Source of the DNA: an uncultured Micrococcales bacterium
Lineage (GTDB): Bacteria > Actinomycetota > Actinomycetes > Actinomycetales > Microbacteriaceae
Assembly (NCBI GenBank): GCA_903820955.1
Contig: CAIJJH010000172.1
Coordinates: forward strand, 1 to 12,736
Direction of reading: 5' to 3'
Length of the DNA: 12,736 bases
Numbering within the stretch: the first letter of the stretch is position 1; each line of letters opens with the position of its first letter. Below, in pieces: positions 6,700-12,736 of this stretch. The translations under genes were made by a program, and so were the position numbers. Under the pieces are notes generated by a model. That model did no database searches and was not told where the DNA came from. It saw only the letters and a program-made list of their open reading frames with translations.

Positions 6700-8634
6700 A
6701 TGTCGCTCCTTGAGTCCATAAAGGGTCCTCGCGATCTGGATGCGCTTAATGCGAGCGAGTTGGAGCAGCTTTGCGGCGAACTTCGCGAATACCTTGTCTC
6801 GTCGGTGGCTAGAACTGGTGGCCACCTAGGACCAAACCTCGGCGTTGTTGAGACAACCGTGGCAATTCACCGAGTATTCGATTCGCCAAAAGACCCGATT
6901 ATTTTCGACACAGGGCACCAATCTTATGTTCACAAGCTACTAACCGGCCGCACCGATTTATCCACCCTGCGACAGAAGGGTGGAGTTTCTGGTTACCCAG
7001 ACCGCGCCGAGTCGGTTCACGATGTCGTCGAGTCTTCGCACGCGTCGTCTTCGCTGTCTTGGGCCGACGGCATCGCAAAGTCTTTCAGGCTTACCGGCCA
7101 AGACGACCGATACGTCGTCGCGGTAATCGGCGACGGAGCACTGACCGGTGGAATGGCCTGGGAGGCCTTGAACAATATCACCGATGACAACGATCGCAAG
7201 CTCGTCATTATCGTCAACGACAACGGACGCTCCTATGCGCCGACAATTGGTGGACTTGCGCGTTACCTGACCAAGATTCGCACCGACACTCGCTACAAGC
7301 GGGCCTACCGGTTCAGTCGAAAGGTTTTGGCGAAGTTTGGCTGGATCGGCAACTTACTCTGGATCACGGCTCGTGGCGCCGGCAAGGGCATCATCACGGC
7401 ATCGACCCCGACCGGCATGTTCCCGAACCTAGACATTAAGTACATTGGCCCGGTAGACGGCCACAATCTCAAAGAGATGGAGGAGGCACTTCGCCAAGCG
7501 AAGCGCTACTCCAGCCCCGTCATAGTTCACGCGATAACGCAAAAGGGATACGGTTTTGACCCGGCCATGCTGCACGAGGACGACCAGTTCCACGCGGTAG
7601 GTCAGATCGACCCGACAACCGGTGAATCAGTCGAGGTCAAGGGCGGCGAATCTTGGACTTCGGTTTTTGCTGATGAGGTTGTGAAGATTGCCGATCGACG
7701 CGCAGATGTTGTCGCAATCACGGGAGCGATGCTAATTCCGGTCGGTCTAGATCAGATGGCCAAGAAGTACCCGTCTCGGGTTTTCGACGTCGGAATCGCC
7801 GAGCAGCACGCGGTCACCTCGGCCGCTGGTATGGCGTTTGGTGGCTTGCACCCGATTGTGGCCGTCTACGCGACATTCATAAGTCGTGGCTTCGATCAGG
7901 TGCTTATGGACGTTGCGCTGCACAAGGCCGGCGTGACTTTCGTCCTTGACCGAGCAGGTGTTACCGGCCCCGATGGACCATCGCACCACGGAATGTGGGA
8001 TCTTGCGCTCTTGCAGATCGTTCCAGGTATCCGTATTGCGGCGCCTAGAGACGCCCAAAGGCTCAGAGAAGAGCTTTGTGAGGCTGTTGAGGTCTCTGAC
8101 GCCCCGACCGTACTTAGATTCCCGAAGGGCGTGGCCTCGGCCTCGATTCCTGCAGTCAGAAGCATGAAAGATGGAGTCGACGTGTTGAGCGAGAGTGTCG
8201 CCAAGGACGTCTTGATTGTCTGTGTTGGGCCAATGGCTTCGGTAGGTTTGGCGGTTGCAGAGTTGCTTTCGGCACAGGGTATCGGATCCACGGTGGTTGA
8301 CCCACGATGGGTGGTTCCTGTTCCCGCATCGATTCTTGACCTTGCCAAGGCCCACCGCCTAGTGATTTCAATTGAAGACGGAGTGAAGGTCGGGGGAGTG
8401 GGCACGCGTATTCGTCAGGATCTGCGCTCCGCACAGATCGATACCGCGCTAAACGAGATTGGCTTGCCAGACGAGTTCTTGGCTGCAGCTTCTAGAGCAG
8501 AGATCTTGGAATCGGTTGGCCTCACGGCACAAAATATTGCCAGGGACGTCATAGCGCAGGTATTAGGCGCGAGGGTTCCGCACGCTAGAGCGCTGGATCA
8601 ACAGGCAGTTTCGCAGTCGACAGAGCACGACTGA
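6700..8634 (+). CDS. dxs: 1-deoxy-D-xylulose-5-phosphate synthase
   Basis: Condenses pyruvate and glyceraldehyde 3-phosphate to DXP with loss of CO2, using thiamine diphosphate and Mg2+. This is the entry step of the MEP isoprenoid pathway and also supplies DXP for thiamine. The 644-residue product has the TPP/Mg motif GDGALTGG (144-151) ending in NDN (173-175), the N-terminal GHLGPNLGVVE and FDTGHQSYVHKLLTGR blocks, YIGPVDGHN, and GIAEQHAV with the catalytic Glu368. The loop DRAGVTGPDGPSHHG and a C-terminal transketolase-like domain complete it. The length is normal and all landmarks are present. The ATG at 6700 is three bases after the acnA stop and no clear ribosome-binding site precedes it, so coupling to acnA is likely. 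The last 50 bp overlap the 3' end of the opposing ribonuclease D gene. The C-terminal tail (from about 625) is not conserved. Confidence 0.97.
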   Translation: MSLLESIKGPRDLDALNASELEQLCGELREYLVSSVARTGGHLGPNLGVVETTVAIHRVFDSPKDPIIFDTGHQSYVHKLLTGRTDLSTLRQKGGVSGYPDRAESVHDVVESSHASSSLSWADGIAKSFRLTGQDDRYVVAVIGDGALTGGMAWEALNNITDDNDRKLVIIVNDNGRSYAPTIGGLARYLTKIRTDTRYKRAYRFSRKVLAKFGWIGNLLWITARGAGKGIITASTPTGMFPNLDIKYIGPVDGHNLKEMEEALRQAKRYSSPVIVHAITQKGYGFDPAMLHEDDQFHAVGQIDPTTGESVEVKGGESWTSVFADEVVKIADRRADVVAITGAMLIPVGLDQMAKKYPSRVFDVGIAEQHAVTSAAGMAFGGLHPIVAVYATFISRGFDQVLMDVALHKAGVTFVLDRAGVTGPDGPSHHGMWDLALLQIVPGIRIAAPRDAQRLREELCEAVEVSDAPTVLRFPKGVASASIPAVRSMKDGVDVLSESVAKDVLIVCVGPMASVGLAVAELLSAQGIGSTVVDPRWVVPVPASILDLAKAHRLVISIEDGVKVGGVGTRIRQDLRSAQIDTALNEIGLPDEFLAAASRAEILESVGLTAQNIARDVIAQVLGARVPHARALDQQAVSQSTEHD

Positions 8635-9832
8635 GTTCATCAGCTAGCTCTGCGATCTGCCAGGGCCTCGCACCAAGTTGAGTCAATTGGTTACCGATTT
8701 CAACCGTTGAATATCCTTCGGGTTCGAAGCACAACTGCCTCAGGTAATCTGGCGTCAAAATGTTCTCTGTCGGAATCAAAAGGCGCTTAGACGCCTCTGC
8801 AATAACTTCTTTTGCGGCCTGAAGTCGAGCGTCTGCCTCAGGAAACTTCGCCGGCCAGTTTCTGTGGTTGGGTAGCCCTCCCACGCTGATGCGCATTGGC
8901 GGGAGTTCTCTGACGCTGAGGCCGGAGTCCAAAGCCTGCCACCAGATGTCCAGGTACGTTCTTGACGCTCGCCCATTAAAGGACTTGTCTCCGATGAGTT
9001 TTGATTTCGTTTGCGGCAGAGTTTTCGCAACGTGGACGATCGAGGAGTCAGGCACCAGGCGCCCGGGTGAGACGTCCAGTTTCTGAGCGAGCTGCTCGCG
9101 CGCCTCCCACATGGACTTAGCCACGGCAAGTTGTCTGGGCTCCCTTAGGTCATGAAAATTGCTCATCGACCGCCAGCGCTCGGTTTTGGCTGGCTTGGGT
9201 TGAAACCGCAAGAGGTGTTTCATCTCTTGGGCGACAATTTCTTCTTTGCCCTGTGCCTGAATTTCGGCCAGCAAATACTTTTGCATCTCTGGTAGAACGT
9301 CGACGTCCAAGGCCGCGTAGTTCAGCCAATTGGCCGGCAGGGGCCTGGTTGACCAATCCGCAGCTGAATGTTCCTTGGCGAGACGAACTCCGAGGGCCAG
9401 TTCGCACACAGCACCGAGACCGACGCGCTCAAAACCGAGCAGCCTCGAAATGAGTTCGGTATCGAAAAGTTCATTCGGGTATAGTCCTAGCTCCGCGAGG
9501 CAGGGAAGATCTTGCGTTGCCGCGTGAAGTATCCAAGGCGTGTCTGCCATGAACTCCGATAACTGCGTCAGCTCGGCATCGGTAAACGCGATTGGGTCCA
9601 GGAGGTAGATCTTTGAGCCTGTTCTGTAAAGCTGCACGAGATAAGCTCGCTGGCTGTATTTAAAACCCGAAGCTCGTTCTGCATCCACAGCTAGATAGCC
9701 GCTTGCAGCGAGGAGATCCTGCACTGCCGCGTTCAGGACGTCGAGGTCGTCGACATAGACGCTTTCAACTCTCGGAGCGCTTAGGAGAGGGAGGAGATCA
9801 GGCTCGTCGTTCAATGTCAGGAACGTCCTCAC
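8585..9832 (-). CDS. Ribonuclease D family 3'-5' exonuclease with HRDC domain
   Basis: A DEDDy exonuclease expected to trim RNA 3' ends, plus an HRDC nucleic-acid-binding domain. In the 415-residue product the catalytic residues are Asp50 and Glu52 (LAVDAERASG), Asp108 (HAATQDLPCL), and Tyr172 with Asp176 (NYAALDVDVL). All are retained, so it should be active. HRDC lies at about 230-300, with LREPRQLAVAKSMWEAREQL and the proline-containing LDVSPGRLVPDSSIV. The remaining C-terminal 110 residues (including LRQLCFEPEGYSTVEI) are typical of the actinobacterial form (M. tuberculosis Rv2681-like, from memory). The GTG at 9832 lies inside DUF3000, a 35-bp overlap. A TTG at 9814, preceded at 12 nt by GGTGAGG, is an alternative start six codons later. 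It is the last gene of the minus-strand train. Confidence 0.92.
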   Translation of the reverse strand: MRTFLTLNDEPDLLPLLSAPRVESVYVDDLDVLNAAVQDLLAASGYLAVDAERASGFKYSQRAYLVQLYRTGSKIYLLDPIAFTDAELTQLSEFMADTPWILHAATQDLPCLAELGLYPNELFDTELISRLLGFERVGLGAVCELALGVRLAKEHSAADWSTRPLPANWLNYAALDVDVLPEMQKYLLAEIQAQGKEEIVAQEMKHLLRFQPKPAKTERWRSMSNFHDLREPRQLAVAKSMWEAREQLAQKLDVSPGRLVPDSSIVHVAKTLPQTKSKLIGDKSFNGRASRTYLDIWWQALDSGLSVRELPPMRISVGGLPNHRNWPAKFPEADARLQAAKEVIAEASKRLLIPTENILTPDYLRQLCFEPEGYSTVEIGNQLTQLGARPWQIAELADELSRALSTAKLPVDPAL

Positions 9833-10382
9833 CGTGGAGCGAATAGCCAGACATCATGCATATCAGGTCTTGCCAGGCTTCGATGTGTGCTGCAAAATTC
9901 GAACCGGTTGGACACCACGATGCTCGAAGCTCGAGCTCGGCGTGATGCTTTTGATTGGCAATCGAACCGTGACCGACCGAAATGACGCGAGTGGTGGTTC
10001 CTGCCTCCGCGCTAATCTCGGCTTGACGCTTTTCGAACGCCTCGGTGAGCCAGGCCCAAGCAAGGTCGCTGCTCTCGTCGTTAAAGCCGATATCGGTTTC
10101 CAGAGGAGACTTGGCGAAACAAATCACCCGAAAGTTTCCGGTCCAGTTGTCTTGCGGCAGATCGTCCCAAAGCAAAACGAATCGGCCGGTTCCCAAATCA
10201 ATTTTTGCTGAGGTCGATTCCGCGTCTACGTCGCATGAAAAAGCAAGCGAGTGCCTCGCCAGGTGCTGGGGAGATTCGATCTGAACGATATTGACTTCAG
10301 GCCGGACCTCGGCTTCGCGCAAGGCCAGAATCGCGAGCTTGAAATCAGCGCTCGCGTCATCGTCGTATTGGATTTCTATCAT
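9798..10382 (-). CDS. DUF3000 family protein
   Basis: Actinobacterial protein of unknown function, 194 residues from the ATG at 10382-10380. It starts MIEIQYDDD, then the conserved FKLAILALREAEVRPEV, and continues with ESPQHLARHSLAFS, GTGRFVLLWDD, NFRVICFAKSPLE, WAWLTEAFE, and the C-terminal LELRASWCP and HIEAWQDLICMMSGY. These blocks match DUF3000 along its length. An in-frame TTG at 10403 would add seven residues (MRLSLKA) and follows the reductase stop by four bases. Neither start has a strong ribosome-binding site, so the choice is open. No membrane segment, metal site or known catalytic motif is visible. DUF3000 next to the RNase D/HRDC gene is a conserved actinobacterial arrangement, and its reading frame overlaps that gene's start, so coupled translation is likely. 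A link to RNA metabolism is guilt by association only. Confidence 0.9.
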   Translation of the reverse strand: MIEIQYDDDASADFKLAILALREAEVRPEVNIVQIESPQHLARHSLAFSCDVDAESTSAKIDLGTGRFVLLWDDLPQDNWTGNFRVICFAKSPLETDIGFNDESSDLAWAWLTEAFEKRQAEISAEAGTTTRVISVGHGSIANQKHHAELELRASWCPTGSNFAAHIEAWQDLICMMSGYSLHGEDVPDIERRA

Positions 10383-10407
10383 CGCTTTAAGGCTAAGTCG
10401 CAAGTGC

Positions 10408-10941
10408 CTAGGAAGCCTGTATTTGACTCCAGACGGAGAACGTTGTGTCTGATTGTTGTTGGCTCCAATCGAGCCTCGCAGTGCCTATTCCCAGGGCAGG
10501 AAGGTCCGCTTTTGAGTGAGAGGTATTGGTTAGGCAGAGCTGATTGATTAGCCCAGCAGATATCATTTCGGCAACCAAGCTCGGCCCGCATTCAATCAGA
10601 ATCCTCTGGTAACCAGACTCGAGTAGTTGACGAATTGCTTCCGTCGGAGACACTCGCAATTCAACGTATTTCATTTTTGAGACTCCAGCCGCGGGAACGT
10701 ATCCGGCCCTCGTGATCACTGCTAGATCGCAGGCCTTGGGTATTCGGTAGCCCTCGCGTCTTGCGGTCTCACCGTCTGTCACCACTACATCCGCAAGTGT
10801 CCGCAATTGCAGAAGTAGTTGCCTGTCAAGTTCATTGCTGATGCCGCGCGACGAACCGAGTGAATCAGTGAAGCTCCCGCCCAACCCCTGCACGAGGTTT
10901 GCTCGCGTCTTTGGCAGCGTCAGGTAGATTTCGGGAAGCAT
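10408..10941 (-). CDS. RibD C-terminal-domain (pyrimidine reductase/DHFR-like) family protein, diverged
   Basis: A 177-residue stand-alone RibD_C protein without a deaminase domain. Family members are NADPH-dependent reductases, the best known reducing the ribosylamino-pyrimidine intermediate of riboflavin synthesis. Recognisable blocks are RANLVQGLGGSFTDSLGSSRG (13-33, read in two parts), LRTLADVVVTDGETARREGY (46-65), and ILIECGPSLVAEMISAGLINQLCLT. Several usual motif residues are changed: the customary S-[LV]-D-G reads GLGG, the nucleotide-loop VGAGT reads TDGET, and EGGPTL reads ECGPSL. The protein is also short (usual 220-250), lacking the C-terminal L-F-x-R-Y end. Its ATG shares one base with the SufE stop (TGATG). 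It may have lost activity or changed substrate. The family call is fairly sure; the riboflavin role is doubtful. Confidence 0.78.
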   Translation of the reverse strand: MLPEIYLTLPKTRANLVQGLGGSFTDSLGSSRGISNELDRQLLLQLRTLADVVVTDGETARREGYRIPKACDLAVITRAGYVPAAGVSKMKYVELRVSPTEAIRQLLESGYQRILIECGPSLVAEMISAGLINQLCLTNTSHSKADLPALGIGTARLDWSQQQSDTTFSVWSQIQAS

Positions 10942-11366
10942 CAGGACTTCTGTTCGACCTGTCGTTTGATGCGGGCGAGCATTCCCCGCATGCCGCGGAG
11001 TCTAAGAGGTGATACGGCGTCTGAGAGCGACAGGGAGTCGGGAATCGAATCGCTTGCTGCCAACACTTCTTGCACAGTTCGTCCGTTTAGAAGCGAGTGC
11101 AAAATGCTCGCAAAGCCCCTTGTGGTTGGAGCTTCTCGAGGAACGGTGAAGTGAATCGTGACTATGCCATCGCTGATTTCGACGAGGAGAAAGACGGGGG
11201 ACTGGCACTCCTCAACTCGCTCCAGAAGATCCGGGTGCCCGACCAAGCGCTCAGGTACCTCTGGAAGTGCATCGGCGAACTCGAGCAATAGGTCGAGGCG
11301 ATTTTGCACAATCAACTCGGCAAAGTCAGCAGAGAGGTCAGCAAGTTGCTGGTCGAGGCTTGCCAA
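10941..11366 (-). CDS. sufE: SufE-like sulfur acceptor protein
   Basis: SufE proteins accept persulfide sulfur on one cysteine and pass it on, classically between the cysteine desulfurase SufS and the SufBCD scaffold in Fe-S assembly. The 141-residue product has the family core: LLEFADALPEVPERL (27-41), VEECQSPVFLLVE (51-63) with the acceptor Cys54, FTVPREAPTTRGFASILHSL (73-92) and RLRGMRGMLARIKRQ near the end. The TTG at 11366-11364 is well supported: AAGG lies 8 nt upstream, and the codon follows the sulfurtransferase stop by three bases. Its own stop overlaps the next start. No SufS or SufBCD genes are nearby; instead it is coupled to a rhodanese, as with SseA and its SufE partner in M. 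tuberculosis (from memory). The rhodanese is therefore its probable sulfur donor or partner. Confidence 0.93.
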   Translation of the reverse strand: MASLDQQLADLSADFAELIVQNRLDLLLEFADALPEVPERLVGHPDLLERVEECQSPVFLLVEISDGIVTIHFTVPREAPTTRGFASILHSLLNGRTVQEVLAASDSIPDSLSLSDAVSPLRLRGMRGMLARIKRQVEQKS

Positions 11367-11369
11367 GAC

Positions 11370-12260
11370 TTATGCCTTACCCGGTTCTGTGCCTTTAACG
11401 ATAGGGACGCCAACCAGAGAGCCCCACTCTGTCCACGAGCCGTCGTAGTTCTTCACGTTAGGCAAACCAAGAAGGTAATGCAGAACAAACCAGCTGTGGC
11501 TGGAACGCTCTCCGATGCGGCAATAGACGATGACGGGTTCGCCAGGCGTTAGCTTGTTTTCACCCAGGTAAAGAGCTTCCAACTCTTCTCGGCTTCTAAA
11601 GCTTTTGTCCTCATTAGTCGCCTTGGCCCAGGGCACCGAAATAGCACCGGGGATGTGGCCAGCGCGCAGCGCGCCTTCGTCGGGGTAGTCGGGCATGTGA
11701 GTGCGTTCGCCAGAGTATTCCTGGGGTGATCGAACATCGATTAGGGCCGAACCCAGGTGCGCTAGGACGTCGTCTCTGAAGGCGCGGAGAACCGAATCAT
11801 CGCGTGCGACCACCGGATACGCGACAGCGGTTACCTCAGTTGCTGTGGTCACGGTATCGCGACCTTCGGCAAGCCACTTGTCTCTTCCGCCGTCCATCAG
11901 GCGCACGTCGTTGTGACCCCAGAGTTTGAAGGCCCAGAGTGTGTATGAGGCCCACCAGTTGCTCTTGTCCCCGTAAAGAATTACCGTGGTGTCTCGCGAG
12001 ATTCCGCGGCTACCAAGCAGTTCTGCAAAGGCTTGGTCGCTTAGGTAATCGCGTCTAACAGGGTCATTTAAGTCTGTGTGCCAGTCGATGCGGACGGCGC
12101 CTGGGATGTGCCCCGTTTGGTAGAGAAGCACGTCCTCGTCTGATTCCACAATGACTACACCCGGAGTAGCCAGGTTGGCTGCGACCCAATCGGTGGTTAC
12201 TAACACCTCGGGGTGAGCGTACTGATTGATCTTTGCGTCAGTGTCAAAGCCGATAGGCAT
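11370..12260 (-). CDS. sseA: Two-domain rhodanese sulfurtransferase (SseA/CysA type)
   Basis: Transfers sulfane sulfur from thiosulfate or 3-mercaptopyruvate to an acceptor via a cysteine persulfide. The ATG at 12260-12258, with GGAG nine bases upstream, gives 296 residues; a TTG at 12275 has no ribosome-binding site and is rejected. Two tandem rhodanese domains are seen. The N-terminal one (about 18-135) has [11 protein letters not shown] with Asp in place of the catalytic Cys, so it is inactive, as normal for the family. The C-terminal one (about 165-290) has the active loop CRIGERS with Cys247 at 247-253. Domain landmarks GHIPGA occur twice (50-55, 201-206), and [10 protein letters not shown] (271-280) is the usual family end. 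It is the first gene of the minus-strand train and abuts sufE. Whether thiosulfate or mercaptopyruvate is the in vivo donor cannot be decided here. Confidence 0.94.
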   Translation of the reverse strand: MPIGFDTDAKINQYAHPEVLVTTDWVAANLATPGVVIVESDEDVLLYQTGHIPGAVRIDWHTDLNDPVRRDYLSDQAFAELLGSRGISRDTTVILYGDKSNWWASYTLWAFKLWGHNDVRLMDGGRDKWLAEGRDTVTTATEVTAVAYPVVARDDSVLRAFRDDVLAHLGSALIDVRSPQEYSGERTHMPDYPDEGALRAGHIPGAISVPWAKATNEDKSFRSREELEALYLGENKLTPGEPVIVYCRIGERSSHSWFVLHYLLGLPNVKNYDGSWTEWGSLVGVPIVKGTEPGKA

Positions 12261-12332
12261 GCGGGTCAACTCCAATGGGGATTTAGGCTATAGATACAAG
12301 GTTAAGGCCCACGAAACCCAAGAAGGTAATAA
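12261..12332. promoter_or_regulatory. Divergent spacer between sulfurtransferase and zapE, with candidate -10 elements
   Basis: These 72 bp must hold the promoters of two opposite genes. The only AT-rich core is CTATAGATA (12288-12296). On the plus strand TATAGA (12289-12294), with a poor -35 (TCAACT, 17 bp upstream), would give a zapE leader of about 30 nt. On the minus strand TATCTA (12296-12291) serves the sulfurtransferase, with TTGGGT (12321-12316) at a long 19-bp spacing. The ribosome-binding sites are clear: AGAAGG (12321-12326) for zapE and GGAG for the sulfurtransferase. No terminator or other gene is seen. Confidence 0.4.
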
Positions 12333-12736
12333 TTGGCAACTCAAGGCATTGCAAACAGCCTGATTACGCGCAATCCTGTTGCCAAAGCCGCTGAACTCAT
12401 CGCGGAACTTGTGCCACCACGGGAATTCGCGGATGCCACATTTGCCAGTTACATCGCAGCAACTGATCACCCGACCCAGGCCGCCGCTAAAGCCAAGCTG
12501 ATCGAGTTTGCAGCTGGAGGAAAGGCATCGAAAGCGCCCGGCATTTATCTCGACGGTGGTTTTGGTGTCGGCAAGACCCACTTGCTGGCGGCTACGTTTC
12601 ACGCCATGAGTGTCAAGCGAAAGGTGTTTGGTAGCTTCATCGCTTACACAGCGTTGGTTGGGGCGTTTGGCTTCGCAAACGCGCTAAAGGAGCTGAAGTC
12701 TTACCAGTTCGTCGCAATCGACGAGTTTGAACTCGA
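12333..12736 (+). CDS. zapE: Cell division protein ZapE (AFG1-like ATPase), 5' part
   Basis: Partial gene running off the right edge; 134 complete codons are visible. ZapE is a cytosolic P-loop ATPase of the AFG1 family linked to Z-ring stability during division. The start is TTG at 12333: AGAAGG lies six bases upstream, two stop codons (TAATAA) immediately precede it, and no ATG occurs before the conserved region. The N-terminus reads MATQGIANSL. Walker A is GGFGVGKT at 75-82 (Lys81), preceded by GIYLD. The family stretch FGSFIAYTALVGAFGF follows, and Walker B is VAIDEFEL with Asp130 and Glu131, all typical of the actinobacterial AFG1/ZapE form. The rest of the ATPase domain lies beyond the window. 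It is divergent from the sulfurtransferase gene. Family assignment is firm; the division role is inferred from the E. coli homologue. Confidence 0.93.
   Translation, partial: MATQGIANSLITRNPVAKAAELIAELVPPREFADATFASYIAATDHPTQAAAKAKLIEFAAGGKASKAPGIYLDGGFGVGKTHLLAATFHAMSVKRKVFGSFIAYTALVGAFGFANALKELKSYQFVAIDEFEL

Noticed and set aside
7747..8355. Long minus-strand open frame (about 200 codons) inside dxs
   Set aside because: It lies opposite a fully conserved enzyme, has no recognisable domain and no plausible ribosome-binding site, and its composition is that of a frame shadow.
8614..8633. CAGTCG/CGACTG inverted repeat as a terminator for dxs
   Set aside because: Only six base pairs with an 8-nt loop, no following T-run, and it sits within two coding sequences; probably chance.
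12288..12602. Minus-strand open frame opposite zapE
   Set aside because: The plus strand carries the Walker A motif and the ZapE N-terminus with a good ribosome-binding site; the opposite frame has no recognisable domain.
1..12736. Defence island, prophage, insertion sequence, CRISPR array or tRNA/rRNA gene
   Set aside because: Both strands are filled with conserved housekeeping or conserved-unknown actinobacterial genes. I saw no transposase, inverted terminal repeats, regular direct repeats or tRNA-like cloverleaf, and no gene-free stretch above 300 bp.

Overview
The window reads as ordinary chromosome of an actinomycete, most probably a small-genome member of the Microbacteriaceae (planktonic Rhodoluna/Aquiluna type). 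The evidence is a set of genes found almost only in Actinobacteria (SepH, DUF4193, DUF3093, DUF3710, DUF3159, DUF3000). The base composition by eye is only moderately GC-rich, and the packing is extremely tight: most neighbours overlap or lie within a few bases, TTG/GTG starts are common, and there is hardly any non-coding DNA. I see no mobile element, CRISPR array, tRNA, rRNA, phage gene or composition break. The genus is an inference.

Layout. At the left edge is the 3' end of an alkaline-phosphatase-superfamily gene (+), convergent with sepH (-), a cell-division gene. A 189-bp divergent spacer follows, then the DUF4193 zinc-ribbon gene (+), tail-to-tail with the DUF3093 membrane-protein gene (-). 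DUF3093 is head-to-head, with almost no spacer, with dut (+). From dut a plus-strand gene train runs dut - DUF3710 - DUF3159 - acnA - dxs (2297-8634). A converging minus-strand train, read from right to left, is rhodanese sulfurtransferase - sufE - RibD_C reductase - DUF3000 - ribonuclease D/HRDC (12260-8585). A 72-bp divergent spacer separates it from zapE (+), which runs off the right edge.

How the genes relate. dut keeps dUTP low. acnA is the citrate-cycle aconitase and dxs opens the MEP isoprenoid pathway. The sulfurtransferase and SufE form a plausible persulfide-relay pair. sepH and zapE both belong to cell division. DUF3710, DUF3159, DUF3093, DUF4193 and DUF3000 are conserved families without an assigned function. 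The order recalls the M. tuberculosis Rv2699c-Rv2680 region (DUF4193, DUF3093, dut, DUF3710, DUF3159 ... dxs1, HRDC protein, DUF3000), but condensed, with aconitase inserted; this comparison is from memory.

No clearly new defence, mobile or biosynthetic system is visible. The points worth a second look are two divergent junctions with near-symmetric -10-like elements, convergent pairs whose ends overlap and leave no room for a terminator, a divergent RibD_C-type reductase, and the unknown-function gene cluster around dut.
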